Source: Erodium maritimum
Lineage: Eukaryota; Streptophyta; Magnoliopsida; Geraniales; Geraniaceae
Direction of reading: 5' to 3'
Assembly: GCA_963921825.1 (NCBI GenBank)
Contig: OY997594.1
Coordinates: forward strand, 55,599,675 to 55,663,674
DNA length: 64,000 bases
Part shown: piece by piece, positions 45,791-56,042 of the stretch
Layout of the letters: every line of letters begins with the position of its first letter
How positions within the stretch are numbered: the stretch's first letter is position 1
The notes under the pieces: generated by a model
The model's database searches: none
The model's input: the letters and a program-made list of their open reading frames with translations, nothing else
Told to the model about the DNA's origin: nothing
Made by a program: the position numbers and the translations under genes

Positions 45791-46537
45791 CGTCATTTGG
45801 TCGGTTGTTTATTGTACCTAACTATTACTCGACCAAATATTAGTTATACGGTACACATTTTGAGTCAGGTCATCCATGCTCCTTGGTAACCACACCTAGA
45901 TGCGATGTTTCATGTCCTACGCTACCTCAAGAGCAGACCACGGCAAGGGTTATTTTTCTCAACCGAAAACACTCTCACCCTACGAGCATATTATGATGTT
46001 GATTAGACAGGATACTGCGACACTCAGAAATCCACCACCGGTTATATAATGTTCATCGGGTTATCTACAATCATTTGACAATCAAAGAAATAAGCTGTAG
46101 TGTCTTGTTCGTTGGTAGAAGCCGAATATAGAGCCATGAGGACTACTAACCGAGAGATAGTTTGCTGTGCCAGCTTCTCACTGATCTTCAGATACAACAC
46201 CATATGATCGTTACGCTCTTTTGTGATCATCATGCAGCTATTCACATTGTTTCAAATCCAGTCTTTTATGAACGAACAAAGCACATAGAGAATAGAGATC
46301 GATTGCCATTTTGTGCGCCAACAATTCCAGGCAGGAGTCCCACGACCTCAACCAATTTCTAGCCGACACCAGGTTGCAAATATCTTCACCAAAGGTTTGG
46401 GATGAGATCGCTTTCATAAGCTTCTCTGCAAGTTGGGCATTTCTAACATCTAAGCTCCAACTTCAAGACGAGTATTGACGGTATTTTAGGATAAGATCAA
46501 TTTAGATCCTAATCACAAGTCAATCATATACTCGTTT

Positions 46538-46972
46538 ACTCAAACCTTAGAAACGGGTGAGCAGGCCTCCCAAACACTTTGCGGAGTTTTATACCATTCA
46601 GGGAAAATCACGGAATCGTTCTTTAGAACGGGAAAGACGCGTTCGTCCCCCCGACATTGGGAAACAGGTTGAACAAGGAAAACTTCAGGCCGGAAAAGAT
46701 GCTTGGATTACAGTTCGTGAATTAGCTGCCAAGTTGAAGACTCGTCTTTGATCGGGAGGCGAGATTGACGGCTACCGTTTCTGTTTTCCGTTTTCCTTTG
46801 TCTGTTTTTCGTTTTTCCTGTTTCGTTTTTAGGAAAAAGGCTAGGCCTTTTAACTCCCCTAATGGAGTTCCTTTGTAATTATTGGCTTTTCTCATGTACC
46901 TTCTTGATGCAGGCATTCCGGTTTCTTTCAGGAATCGGTCTTATTAATAAATTTTCGAGCTTATAAAAAAAA
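46538..46972 (+). mobile_element. 5'-truncated copy of the RRM ORF1-only retroposon
   Basis: A 435-bp 3' fragment of the element at 47366-49153, in opposite orientation. Shared features are the peptide SRPPKHFAEFYTI (SRPPKHLSDFYTI in the longer copy), KSRNRSLERER, DIGKQVEQG and the end TTAATAAATTTTCGAGCTTATAAAA. Flanks TATACTCGTTT (46527-46537) and TACACTCGTTT (46973-46983) form an 11-bp target duplication with one mismatch. In this copy the frame runs on to a C terminus KDAWITVRELAAKLKTRL. It lies in the 3' LTR of the copia fossil, so it is younger than that element. Confidence 0.85.
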
Positions 46973-47110
46973 TACACTCGTTTCCTTATTTGTGGATAAT
47001 GTATTTACTGTCATATCTCTATTCCCTTTCTACTAGGTGTATACTTCTTGTATAAATATGTGATAAATTGTGATTATTAAAACAATAAGTTGGGATACAA
47101 TTCAATATAT

Positions 47111-47348
47111 CCACTTTTACAAGACGAGAGAGGTGGGGAGTTTCAGAGGGGAGAAAGTAACGATTGTTGAACGCATTGGGACACCGGAGGAGGAAGGACG
47201 CCAACAATGATGTGGACGATGGGTGAGATCCAAACAGGGACTCACCACGAATCCATAGGAGAAGACATTCTTTTGATTTGAAATTAGTCCGATTTGATTT
47301 TAGTCCACCATATGCTTAGCTATCATTCATGGTATAATACTCAATCTA
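47111..47348. other. Short spacer between the copia fossil and the RRM retroposon
   Basis: No gene seen. AT-rich, ending at the insertion site of the RRM retroposon. Confidence 0.4.
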
Positions 47349-47365
47349 TTAATTAAATTTTACTT
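47349..47365. repeat. Target-site duplication of RRM retroposon (3' side)
   Basis: TTAATTAAATTTTACTT, matching 49154-49170 at 16 of 17 positions; the T-run (A-tail of the minus-strand element) begins directly after it. Confidence 0.9.
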
Positions 47366-49153
47366 TTTTTTATAAGCTCGAAAATTTATTAATAAGACCG
47401 AATCCAAAAGACCGGAATGCCCTGTTCAAGAAGAACAGGGAAAAAGAGAACGATTACAAAGGAGCTCCAATGAGGAGGAGATAAAAGGTCAAACCTTTTC
47501 CTAAAAACGAAACAGGGAACACAACCAAAATAAGAACCCTTCCAATCCTCGCTTCCGAAGTCAGAGACGATCGTTCGCTTCTTTCTTCTTAGAAACCAAC
47601 TCACGGACTTTAGTCCATGCGTTAGTCCCATGAGACGAGGCTGCCAATTAAGAGTTCCCTTTTCGGCCTTGCTCAACCTGTTTCCCAATATCGACAGGCC
47701 GAACGAATCTTTCTCGATCCAAAGAGCGATTCCTTGACTTACACTTAATGGTATAAAAATCCGATAAATGTTTGGGAGGTCGACTCACTCGTTTCGCAGG
47801 CTTGAGTAGGACCTCCTTCCAACTACCTATATCTTCATCGGATCCCGAATCTATCGACCCATTACTCGGCCCATGGAATACTGCCCCACCAGCTTCAAGC
47901 CCAATCTTCACCAAGCCCGAAACGTGTGCATGAGCTGCAGATTCTGCAGATTCTTTCACTTGGGCTGCATTGGGCCGGTCCAACAGCTCTTGAAACTGGA
48001 CCTCATTTGCGAGAGCGTCATCCTTCTCTCCACAAGGAAACGTAGCCAAACAATCTGAGGCGTGATTCTCGGCGACGTAATCCCCACCCAAAGCGTGATT
48101 TTCGTCGGCATGATTTCCACCAGATTTTACGATATCAATTGTAGATTCGCGAATTGACTTTTCAAAATTCAAAACCTCTTGAATGGTCACAGATTGCTCC
48201 CCGATACTTCTCCCAGTCTGTTCGCCGGAGTGCATCACCGACTCACCACTCCGACGCTCATCCGATCGGGGACACGATCTCTTTTCACCAGAGACAGCTA
48301 CAGCTTCACGCGAAGCAACTTCAAACTCCGACGCGCCCTGAGTCGAAAGCTCGAATGTACTCTGTTTTGAGTTCATCTCCGTGTCTTCAACAGGGGGTGT
48401 ATGACAATGCTCTAAATCGCCATGAACGTCCATCTTTGCTGCACCATCAATCAGCAACATGTCATCTATGCGTTTGGAACCAGAAGAAGGAAGGACGCCC
48501 AATTGACCATCGTCTTCTCCTTTCCCTCTAAGCACTTTCCTGCTTCTGGCCATAGCGACTAACAAAATAAAACCATTCAGTTTCATCCCATTCATACACT
48601 CTACAGCCTTAAGAAGCGATTCATTTTCCTTAAACCGCACAAATCCGTACAACTGATAATTACGGTTTGGGCGACTAAGAGCAACCGATGAAACTATCTC
48701 CCCAAATGGTGAGAACGTGTTTTTGACCCAATTTGCAGTGGTTCCATACGGGACATTGCAGACGAACACTTCGTCTTCAACCAAGCTTCTCTGATATCTG
48801 GATCCAGGCAGCGTTCCGGAACCAAAGTCACCAACTCGCTGCTCCCGTTTCATACCACGCCTCCGTCGGCCATGACCAAGTTTTTTCACAGGCTTCGTGT
48901 CCTTCTTCTCACCCGGTAGCACAACATCCGTCTTTACAACGGGAGCTGAAACGCCACTGGTATGAACTGAATCCCGAGCATGCCTCTGAGTTCGTCGCTT
49001 CTTCCCCATCGAACTTGTCTTCTGAGCTTGAACCCCAGCCCTCAAGGTCGGGCAATCCTTCATTGCCGGATACTCAGCCATGAGTTCTGAACCGAAGGAG
49101 AAGAGGGAGAGCATTGTCTTCCAAAACGACTGATAAATGTTACCGGTTTATAC
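47366..49153 (-). mobile_element. ORF1-only LINE derivative with RRM domain, 1788 bp
   Basis: A complete retroposon by its ends: 17-bp target duplication (one mismatch), a short A-tail at 47366 on the minus strand and a 5' leader of about 40 bases before the ORF at 49114. It carries one long frame with an RRM and no endonuclease or reverse transcriptase. RRM-bearing ORF1 is established for the BNR-type L1 lineage of plants; here the 3' UTR follows ORF1 directly. A second, truncated copy lies 390 bp away on the opposite strand, so the short form has moved more than once or was formed from a master of this structure. Confidence 0.85.
47648..49114 (-). CDS. RRM-type LINE ORF1 protein, 488 residues
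   Basis: A basic N terminus (about residues 35-95, KKRRTQRHARD and GHGRRRRGMKREQR) is followed by one RRM at about 115-190. RNP2 is VFVCNV (116-121 region) and RNP1 is YQLYGFVRF (about 153-161). A long Ser/Glu-rich middle follows, then the conserved C-terminal block VSRPPKHLSDFYTIKCKSRN and DIGKQVEQG. The frame ends at GRKGNS, but a neighbouring frame continues NAWTKVRELVSKKKEANDRL, matching the C terminus of the truncated copy at 46538-46972; a small frame change near 47660 therefore shortens the protein by about 35 residues. The first Met has a second Met at residue 12 (MAEYPAMKD). Likely role: binding its own RNA in a ribonucleoprotein. It could be mistaken for a splicing-factor-like host gene. 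Confidence 0.82.
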   Translation of the reverse strand: MLSLFSFGSELMAEYPAMKDCPTLRAGVQAQKTSSMGKKRRTQRHARDSVHTSGVSAPVVKTDVVLPGEKKDTKPVKKLGHGRRRRGMKREQRVGDFGSGTLPGSRYQRSLVEDEVFVCNVPYGTTANWVKNTFSPFGEIVSSVALSRPNRNYQLYGFVRFKENESLLKAVECMNGMKLNGFILLVAMARSRKVLRGKGEDDGQLGVLPSSGSKRIDDMLLIDGAAKMDVHGDLEHCHTPPVEDTEMNSKQSTFELSTQGASEFEVASREAVAVSGEKRSCPRSDERRSGESVMHSGEQTGRSIGEQSVTIQEVLNFEKSIRESTIDIVKSGGNHADENHALGGDYVAENHASDCLATFPCGEKDDALANEVQFQELLDRPNAAQVKESAESAAHAHVSGLVKIGLEAGGAVFHGPSNGSIDSGSDEDIGSWKEVLLKPAKRVSRPPKHLSDFYTIKCKSRNRSLDRERFVRPVDIGKQVEQGRKGNS

Positions 49154-49170
49154 TTAATTAAAGTTTACTT
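49154..49170. repeat. Target-site duplication of RRM retroposon (5' side)
   Basis: TTAATTAAAGTTTACTT; one mismatch to 47349-47365. Confidence 0.9.
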
Positions 49171-50813
49171 GATTAAAAAGTTAAAGAGTTAAAATTCTCA
49201 CTCTGAAAATTATATATTTATTAGATTTGGAGTGTTTACTTAACCTTGAATGGTAATTGCAGTACAAAAGGGAATGGGAATAGGTTGTTGGAGAAAGTTT
49301 GAATTCAACGAGAGTGATGGGTAGGGTTTGGTGTTTCATTAAATAGGAAGAGTAATTAAGAGAGAAGAGCATATGTGAGAAGAGCATGGGCATGAGCATG
49401 AGCATGAGGGAGAGGGACAACACATAGCTCTTGGGAGAGACAGATAGAAACATTCATGTGTCCTACTTTCTTACTATCTTTATTTCTCTACCTTCTACAT
49501 CTTCTTGTACCATGCTAAATATCTATTATACCCTTTGTTTCATTTTTCTTTTAATATTACCAAGTTACTATATATCATTTGTCTTTTACACAATACTGTT
49601 TATTTATATGCTATAAATAAGCAATCTATGGCTCACCAAAAAAAACTTGAAATTGTAGAATAAATTATGCACATATTTAACCACACAAATATTATGTAGC
49701 CGGGTTTGATTTTCATGATTACTTGGTCAGAATTGCCCATAAGAAATCATATAGTCGAATGTGAAATTTAGGTGGGGAAAGTAAAGAATGGGAGAATAGT
49801 AATTGGAGTAGGAGTACAATTATTTTAATGGTCCCCTCAACAATCCTACCAACCAGATTTGCATGTTTAAAGCTTTGTCTTTGATTTCAAGGCCTCCCTT
49901 TTTATTTTGAATTTGACTCCATCCCTCTTCCTCTGTATATATTTATTTAACACATATCTTTTTCATTTGGTCATTATGTATTTAAAGCTCTCATTTCTCA
50001 AAAAAGAAAAATGGTATGCAAAGCTTTTAGGTGTTAAAACCCATCCATCATCACTGTGCTGGGAATGGGATAATGGGTATGAATCTTGGCTTTCTGACAA
50101 TTACCTCTGTAGGTCTCAAGTAAACTAGTCATTCTGAGTCAATCCTTAATTTAAGCAAAGTCCATTAAGCTGAGCTTTGTATCACCTGATTAAGGAAACT
50201 TGTGTATGAAGCAACAAGGCAAAACAGCAGTACCAAATAGTACTACTTGCTACTATTCTATTGTAGTAAAGGTGTTGCATTTTGATGCTTCCTTTTAGTT
50301 AAGCCACTAATTTTGGGTGCAAAACGGATGATTTATGAAGATTCGAAAAAGGGTCCAACCCAAACAGAGTGGAATTGAAATGGTGGTGTGGGTATGGATC
50401 ATAATAAATACCATACTGATATGTTGTTGAAGAGCTCTTTCTCTGTAGAGGCATTGCCTCTGAAAATGCTGTGTAGCTTTTTCATTGTTTTGTTTCTTTC
50501 TTGTATCCTTACAGAGAAACTTTTAATGCACCAACCTCTTGTTTGTTTTGCGGTTGGTGCCCAATTCAATGCCCTCTCTCTCTCTCTCTCTCTACTAAAC
50601 ACTCCAGATTCTCTCCCTCTATCACCTCTTCTTCATCCATATTAATCTTCATCACTCCCAACCCTGCATATCCCATCTTGTTTTACTCTAGTTTCCAACT
50701 TCACTTTCTTTGCTTCTTTCTCTACATGTATACATTCTCGATTCAAATGCTTTCATGTTTGCTAATTCTGCAGGTGTGAGAGAACAAGTTTGAGTGATGA
50801 TGATCATCAGTGT
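49171..50813 (+). promoter_or_regulatory. Upstream region of MIR171; CT microsatellite
   Basis: No protein gene seen. A (CT)n tract at 50574-50593 and the pyrimidine-rich sequence after it look like the core promoter or leader of a plant polymerase II transcript. A GAGCATGAGCATGAGCATG triplet repeat lies near 49384-49408. TATA-like runs occur (49936-49946), but none is at a decisive distance. Confidence 0.45.
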
Positions 50814-50907
50814 ATAGGCGAGATGTTGGTGCGGTTCAATTAGAAAGCTGTGCTCTTAATGGTAAGAGCTCCGTTGTTTGATTGAGCCGTGCCAATATCA
50901 CGCCTAT
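50814..50907 (+). ncRNA. MIR171: MIR171 precursor hairpin
   Basis: A stem-loop of about 94 nt. The 3' arm holds miR171: positions 50882-50902 match the miR171b/c register (begins TTGAGCCGTGCCAATATCAC) and 50879-50899 match the miR171a-like register (begins TGATTGAGCCGTGCCAATAT). The 5' arm holds the star strand AGATGTTGGTGCGGTTCAAT at 50821-50840. The loop region is CTCTTAATGGTAAGAG. miR171 directs cleavage of mRNAs for HAIRY MERISTEM / SCL6 GRAS factors and so acts in shoot meristem upkeep. The base of the stem (ATAGGCG/CGCCTAT) pairs perfectly. It is convergent with the galactosyltransferase gene, whose stop is about 400 bp downstream. Confidence 0.95.
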
Positions 50908-51313
50908 GTGATCACCCTTGATCTCTTCCTCAGCATAACTCATATCCTAAGGTAATAACATCAATCCCTTTCATTTCGTGTTTGCTTTCGTTATTGGTTT
51001 GGAAGAACCTGCTGATAATCTTTGCTACAAGTACCAGCCATGTTTCATCTCAAAATGAAGTTTCATGGGAGTGTATATGTTGCATGGCTAAAGGGGCTTC
51101 ACTGTGTATTATGAAGGGCTGTAGCAATGGCAGGGAACTTACACAATGATACAAAAGCCCTCAAACCATCAAAAGAATGGGATTTGTGAGTGTGACTCTC
51201 TCTCTTTCATTATTTTGTTTCTTAAACTACCAAGTTTTATCTCAGCCAAAACATCTACTTACTCTATTCTTTTTCACTATTCTAATTTCATCATCACAAG
51301 TGCTAACCATGTT
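50908..51313. other. Shared 3' flank of MIR171 and the galactosyltransferase gene
   Basis: No protein-coding signal. Holds the 3' part of the MIR171 primary transcript and the 3' UTR of the minus-strand gene; the two may overlap as antisense. Confidence 0.5.
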
Positions 51314-54307
51314 TCAGAAACTTGCCTTCCACACATCACCCTCGCCCTCTCCGCACCTCTGATGAACGTCCATGATCCTCTCAGGAGCGCTGCAAATCCC
51401 ACTACATCTCCAATCGTATGAAGCAATGCACACATTTCCAGCATGAGCTTTCCATTCACACTCTGGAGATGAAAACAGTAACATATGACTTTGTTGTCAG
51501 AGCACAACTACATATGAAAAATCAAGATGAATGTGTGTGTGTGTTTACCAGGTGGGGTGCCACAGCACATCCTCCTATCATCAATGTGCTCCACATCCAG
51601 ACCAATGAGCCATGACCCAAGCGAAACATCCTCGTTAGCATATTTGTGCAGCACTTGCCTATGGTGTTTTCAGATTAAAAAAATTCTCAACAATGGAGAA
51701 ATAATATCCCATCATGGGTATTTGGTGGCTACACTTATCTGTTTACTTACTGGTTTGTTGAGATGTAAACTGCCAAATCTTTTGAAATAGCATATAGTTG
51801 TCCTGTTGCATGACGAAAATAATTGTTCCCAACATCACCAAATTTCCAGTGCTCTGGTTCAAAATACTTTCTCCACCTATTTCATTTCATGAAAAAAAGG
51901 CTTAAGAACCAAATATTTGTGTTTGTTCAATGATATATAGACAAATAAAAGATTATAAGACTCATGCATACTTTTGAGAAAGAACATGGCCAGACTTCAT
52001 ACAGCCAAGATAGACCCGAGGTTTCAGACGGTGTGAAGCTAATGTCGTTCCAAGAGTTGCTGTATTATCAAAATTAGGCAAGCTCAATGACATGGTAATA
52101 TATGACTCCACCTTGTTAAGTATCAAACAAAAAAAAGCATTATCGACAAACAGCAGCTATGCATTGATATAAACAGTCCAAATATGGTTGCCTGAACTCT
52201 TACATAGGGCTTCATTCTTTTCTTTTGACTTGGGTATACTAAGAAAGAAGAAACATATGAGGACAGCTGGATTTCTTTACCTAAATTTACATGAATATCA
52301 TCATCAACTTTGATATAAAACTCCGCATCCCATAAAGCAACTGCAGTAGAAAAATAGGTCTTTGTCTTGGCTGACAATTCCAGATAGCCCTCAACATGAT
52401 CCTTTTCACATATAGTTCAAATTTAAGTTTGTTGTGGCAAAAGAGAAAGATAATGAGCACAAACTACAAAGAAATAAGAGTAACATGAAGAAGAATCATT
52501 ACCAGCCTCAAGAAGTCTCCATACATTGTTTCCTCTGCTTCTATAGATTTGTCAAGAATTCCACCAGGTGTAGCACTGAGAACAGAAAATAGGAAGTTAA
52601 TTGATATATAAGTTAACTGCAAATAAAAATATGTTTAGATGCATATGCATCATATACTAAAGATGAGCAAACCAGGTTTCTAGCATAAGCTTTCAAAGAT
52701 TCAAACAATGTTAAGCAGAAGAATTTTATTAAAACCCACCTGTGACCTATGACAAATCGTATCACTATCCCCTTCTCTTCCTCCAGCTTCTTTCTTTTCT
52801 CCCCTTTTTTGACCAATTGAGAATGATTGATCATAGATCAGATACAGAAGCAAGTTTAGTATAGTGGAAGACTGAAAGAAAGAGGAAAAATTAATAGCAA
52901 GTTAAAGGTAAGTGCAAAACTAGTTCATGCACCTTGAGGCATCCAAGTTGCCCGAACTGAATCTCTTCGTTTCCTGCTACTAAAAGCAGTATTGATTCCT
53001 ATAACCATAAAGTATTTTCTTTTTGCTGCTTCAACAGTCTTCAAGCTTCCTGATAAAGGTGAGCTCTTTACTGTAGTTTGAAATTCCATCTCTATATTTG
53101 ATTTTGTTTCATCCAGCTTCCTGCATTTCATGAAGAGCAATAACTAACTCAGCATTTAGGTGACACACCAAGTTAAGTAATTAAGCATCAGCTTTTTGTT
53201 TACTGAATTTGATGCGTGCTACTCAAAACTTGCTCCAGATTGTTCTCAGATCCATGTTTAGCAACCTTCAGAAGGAGGCAGAAAGAGAATTAGCAATTAA
53301 ATGCAAGTCACATTGAAGATACACATTTTGAATTAATAAGACATTGAATACTCACAAGATTTAGATTCAAATCCGTCTTAGAAACTATGCTAGTTTGTTC
53401 ATCTTGAACTCTTGATGTCCTTGCTATGCCTTTGGGCTCAGGGGCCATCCACATCCTGATCCCAAAACCTCATTAAAATGGCATCAATGTTACACAACCA
53501 AGAATGTCCTTCAACATGTTATTAAGTAGAGTACTTTGCATCCAAATAAAATGAGAGCAACTTGTTAAGGAATGATCTCAAGTAGTTGGAACATATAATA
53601 TGTATTGATCCATGTAAGAGAGTCACACAACATAACTGAGAATCATTCTAGTAAGAGAATACAGAAACAAAAAACTGACTAGAGGTGAAGAGTAGATGCT
53701 TTCATCATTCACAAGTCACAAGTCCCCCCACTTTAGAAAAGCTAAATTTTAATTCAAGAATAACTTTTGGCAGTCTGGGTTTTGTACATAAGATCAAGAA
53801 AATCAATCTCACCATAATGCCAGCACATCTTCATTGTTGGAAAAGAAATCATCAAAAGACAATGATGGATTACAAAGGCCCTATTTGTTGTTTTAAATTA
53901 CAGAAAAAGTAATAAACAGACAATGCCAAGCCACATTTCATGAAATCATGTTCCTAATCATGAACAGCAAAAAAATTATAATTGCAGTGAGCCCAAAGCA
54001 CGATCAATGACAATCCTCCAATTCACAAAAACAAAAGTCAGTATTAAGTAATGAGTCAAGAGCCCAAACTCAAAACAACACCTAATGTTGCAACTAAAGT
54101 GACACCCACAAGACCCAAATGCGCAATTAAGCCACTTGAGAAAGAAGAGATTGAAAATTTCCTCAAAGCAAGAGAAACCCAGTTGAGCAAATACCTGTTA
54201 GTGAACAACATTCCAGCACAGAAGCTACTTAGACAAAGCAAAAGAGCCCAGTTCCTAGAAACAACACTCCTCGTACTCAACTCCCCTCCTTTACCCTTGA
54301 GAGACAT
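51314..54307 (-). CDS. B3GALT: Beta-1,3-galactosyltransferase, GT31, type II Golgi protein
   Basis: Eleven exons on the minus strand: 54307-54195, 53455-53356, 53265-53204, 53120-52933, 52803-52740, 52575-52503, 52401-52281, 52059-51972, 51876-51751, 51658-51549, 51462-51314 (1194 nt, 397 residues). All introns are GT-AG and the phases are consistent. The protein has a short N-terminal tail, a signal anchor at about residues 19-35 ([17 protein letters not shown]), a DUF4094-type stem and the Galactosyl_T domain, with [20 protein letters not shown], the metal-binding VDDD at 232-235 and the C-terminal [19 protein letters not shown]. The closing Cys-rich part ([15 protein letters not shown]...WKASF) is typical of the plant group. 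It should transfer galactose to a glycan or arabinogalactan-type acceptor in the Golgi; the acceptor is not known from sequence. Length is normal and the frame intact. Confidence 0.95.
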
Positions 54308-56042
54308 TTCTTCTGATTAATGTCTCTTCACTCTTTGGCCTACAAAGAGCAGCAGAGGGAAAAGGAACATCAGAATCAAAACCCAGAGGCAAAATTGTAA
54401 AAAACACGAGCTTTATACAGTGCACAGAGGGCTCGCAGGTTTGTTGACACACACTCTTCTCCTCCTCCTCAGGGAAGAGAGGTGTACAGAAGTTGAGGAA
54501 GACACACCAACTGCCCTCTAAATACTCCAAATTACCAAACCGTCCTCTTCAACCCTTAATCAGTCTTAATTATACTATAAACTCATGCCTCCTTTAACGG
54601 TTTTTATACCGTTTTGTTTCGTTTCATTTGAAGCGCTAGTTGAAGTCTTGATTAAGGTTAGAGTTAATTGTTTTAAAACCTTACACCTCCAGTTTAAGGT
54701 ACTGAAAATGACCTCTCAAAGTGCCTAAAAAAAGAGTAACCGTATTGTGGACTATGACTCAAAAATTGTCCACTAGTTCGTTACTTTCCAAGGAAAGGGT
54801 TAATTAATCTAAGAGTAATTACAAAACTGAAGTCAACACTATATTTACCCTCTTAAGTCTTTAAGTACATTAAACTGATTTGTATGGTAACTTGTCGTGT
54901 AACGTTTTAATTGCTAAGCGTGGTTAAATTCAGTTAATCACTCTGACTTTAATGATACTTGTTACTTACAGCTATAGCCAAGTCAGGTTGCTATTTTTTC
55001 ACACGGTTTAGTTGTCTACAAAAGGCAATAGACTTCTTTTTCAGGGGTAAAATTAACATGTTTAAGATAAACGGTAGTACTTGATACAATGTACACTTTT
55101 TTTTATTACAATAGTACGAATGCATGTATATATACTTCAGCTATCACGTATCTAGACTATTAAATGTGTAGACGAATCATGTGAACCTTGTGGTTATTCT
55201 TACGTTTTATTTGAAAATTTCAAGTTATATCATTTGAATAACGTGACATATTTTGGTTACTTTAAAAACGGATCTATATTATGTGATATTATATATACAT
55301 TTTAAAAGTTATTAGGGGTATAAGATAATTTTAATAAGTTTCACGTTTGTAATATTTCGTAAAGGTTTTTCATGTATTACCTCAGACTAATTTTTACTTA
55401 TATATTTATATTTTTAAAAAGGGGAAAGTATACATAACGGTACTTGCGGTACCTAATTATCGTTTTTTTTAGATCACCCATTAACTATTTTTTGTGATAT
55501 TGTACTCCTCTAACTTTTTTTTTCATTTTACTTTTTTCCATTCAAAAACAAACGGAAAACGAGCATGTACAAGACACATGTTATATTTTATAAAAGTCCC
55601 CAAATTACGCTTACTTAGATAACTCTAAGATAAACCTTGTCATCTCTCATTCTTACTTAGTCTCTCCTCTCAATCTCAACCTCTCTCTAAACTTCTACTT
55701 GCCAGACCTCCACCTTCCCCTAACCACGACAAGCACCTTCCTCTACTTCTACGCCACGTCCACCGTTCAGGTCCATCATGTCAAGCTCCAACACAGCTCT
55801 ACTCCGGCCACTACGAGGGCTTCTCGGGCCATGTGGTCAATCTCACGTGCCAGCGTTCAGTTTTCGACCTCAACTCCGTCGATCTGGTAGTGCACAAAGA
55901 AAGTGAGGTGTTATACTGTGCTGTTAGGGATTTGGGTTTGATCTTTTAGATTTGTTGGGTTTTGGTTTTAATTTTTCAAATATGTTGGGTTTGGGGTTTG
56001 ATTTTTCAGATCTATTGGGGTTGATTTTTCAATTTTGTTTCT
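54308..56042. other. Promoter side of the galactosyltransferase gene, then AT-rich intergenic DNA
   Basis: The first 250 bp hold the 5' UTR and promoter of the minus-strand gene. Further on the sequence is AT-rich with short frames only. A Ser/Thr-rich 63-codon frame at 55699-55890 has no family resemblance. Nothing else is supported. Confidence 0.45.

Larger units (their letters stand above)
40480..47110 (+). mobile_element. Ty1/copia fossil with two later insertions
   Basis: Copia order is clear: protease-like region (about 40620), GAG-pre-integrase (40890-41090, LWYQRLGHMS), integrase (41180-41750), reverse transcriptase (42370-43080, with KARAVGKGYTQVEG and IYVDDV), then RNase H (45840-46440). 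A probable 3' LTR starts at 46473, just after a purine-rich stretch, and ends near 47110. The 5' LTR was not found. It is broken in many places (well over ten) and is old. A solo LTR (43105-45785) interrupts it between reverse transcriptase and RNase H. A truncated retroposon (46538-46972) interrupts the 3' LTR. Confidence 0.85.

Noticed and set aside
47648-49114. RRM protein as a host splicing-factor-like gene
   Set aside because: The frame lies wholly inside a unit with a 17-bp target duplication and A-tail, a second copy of its 3' end is nearby, and RRM is known in ORF1 of BNR-type LINEs.
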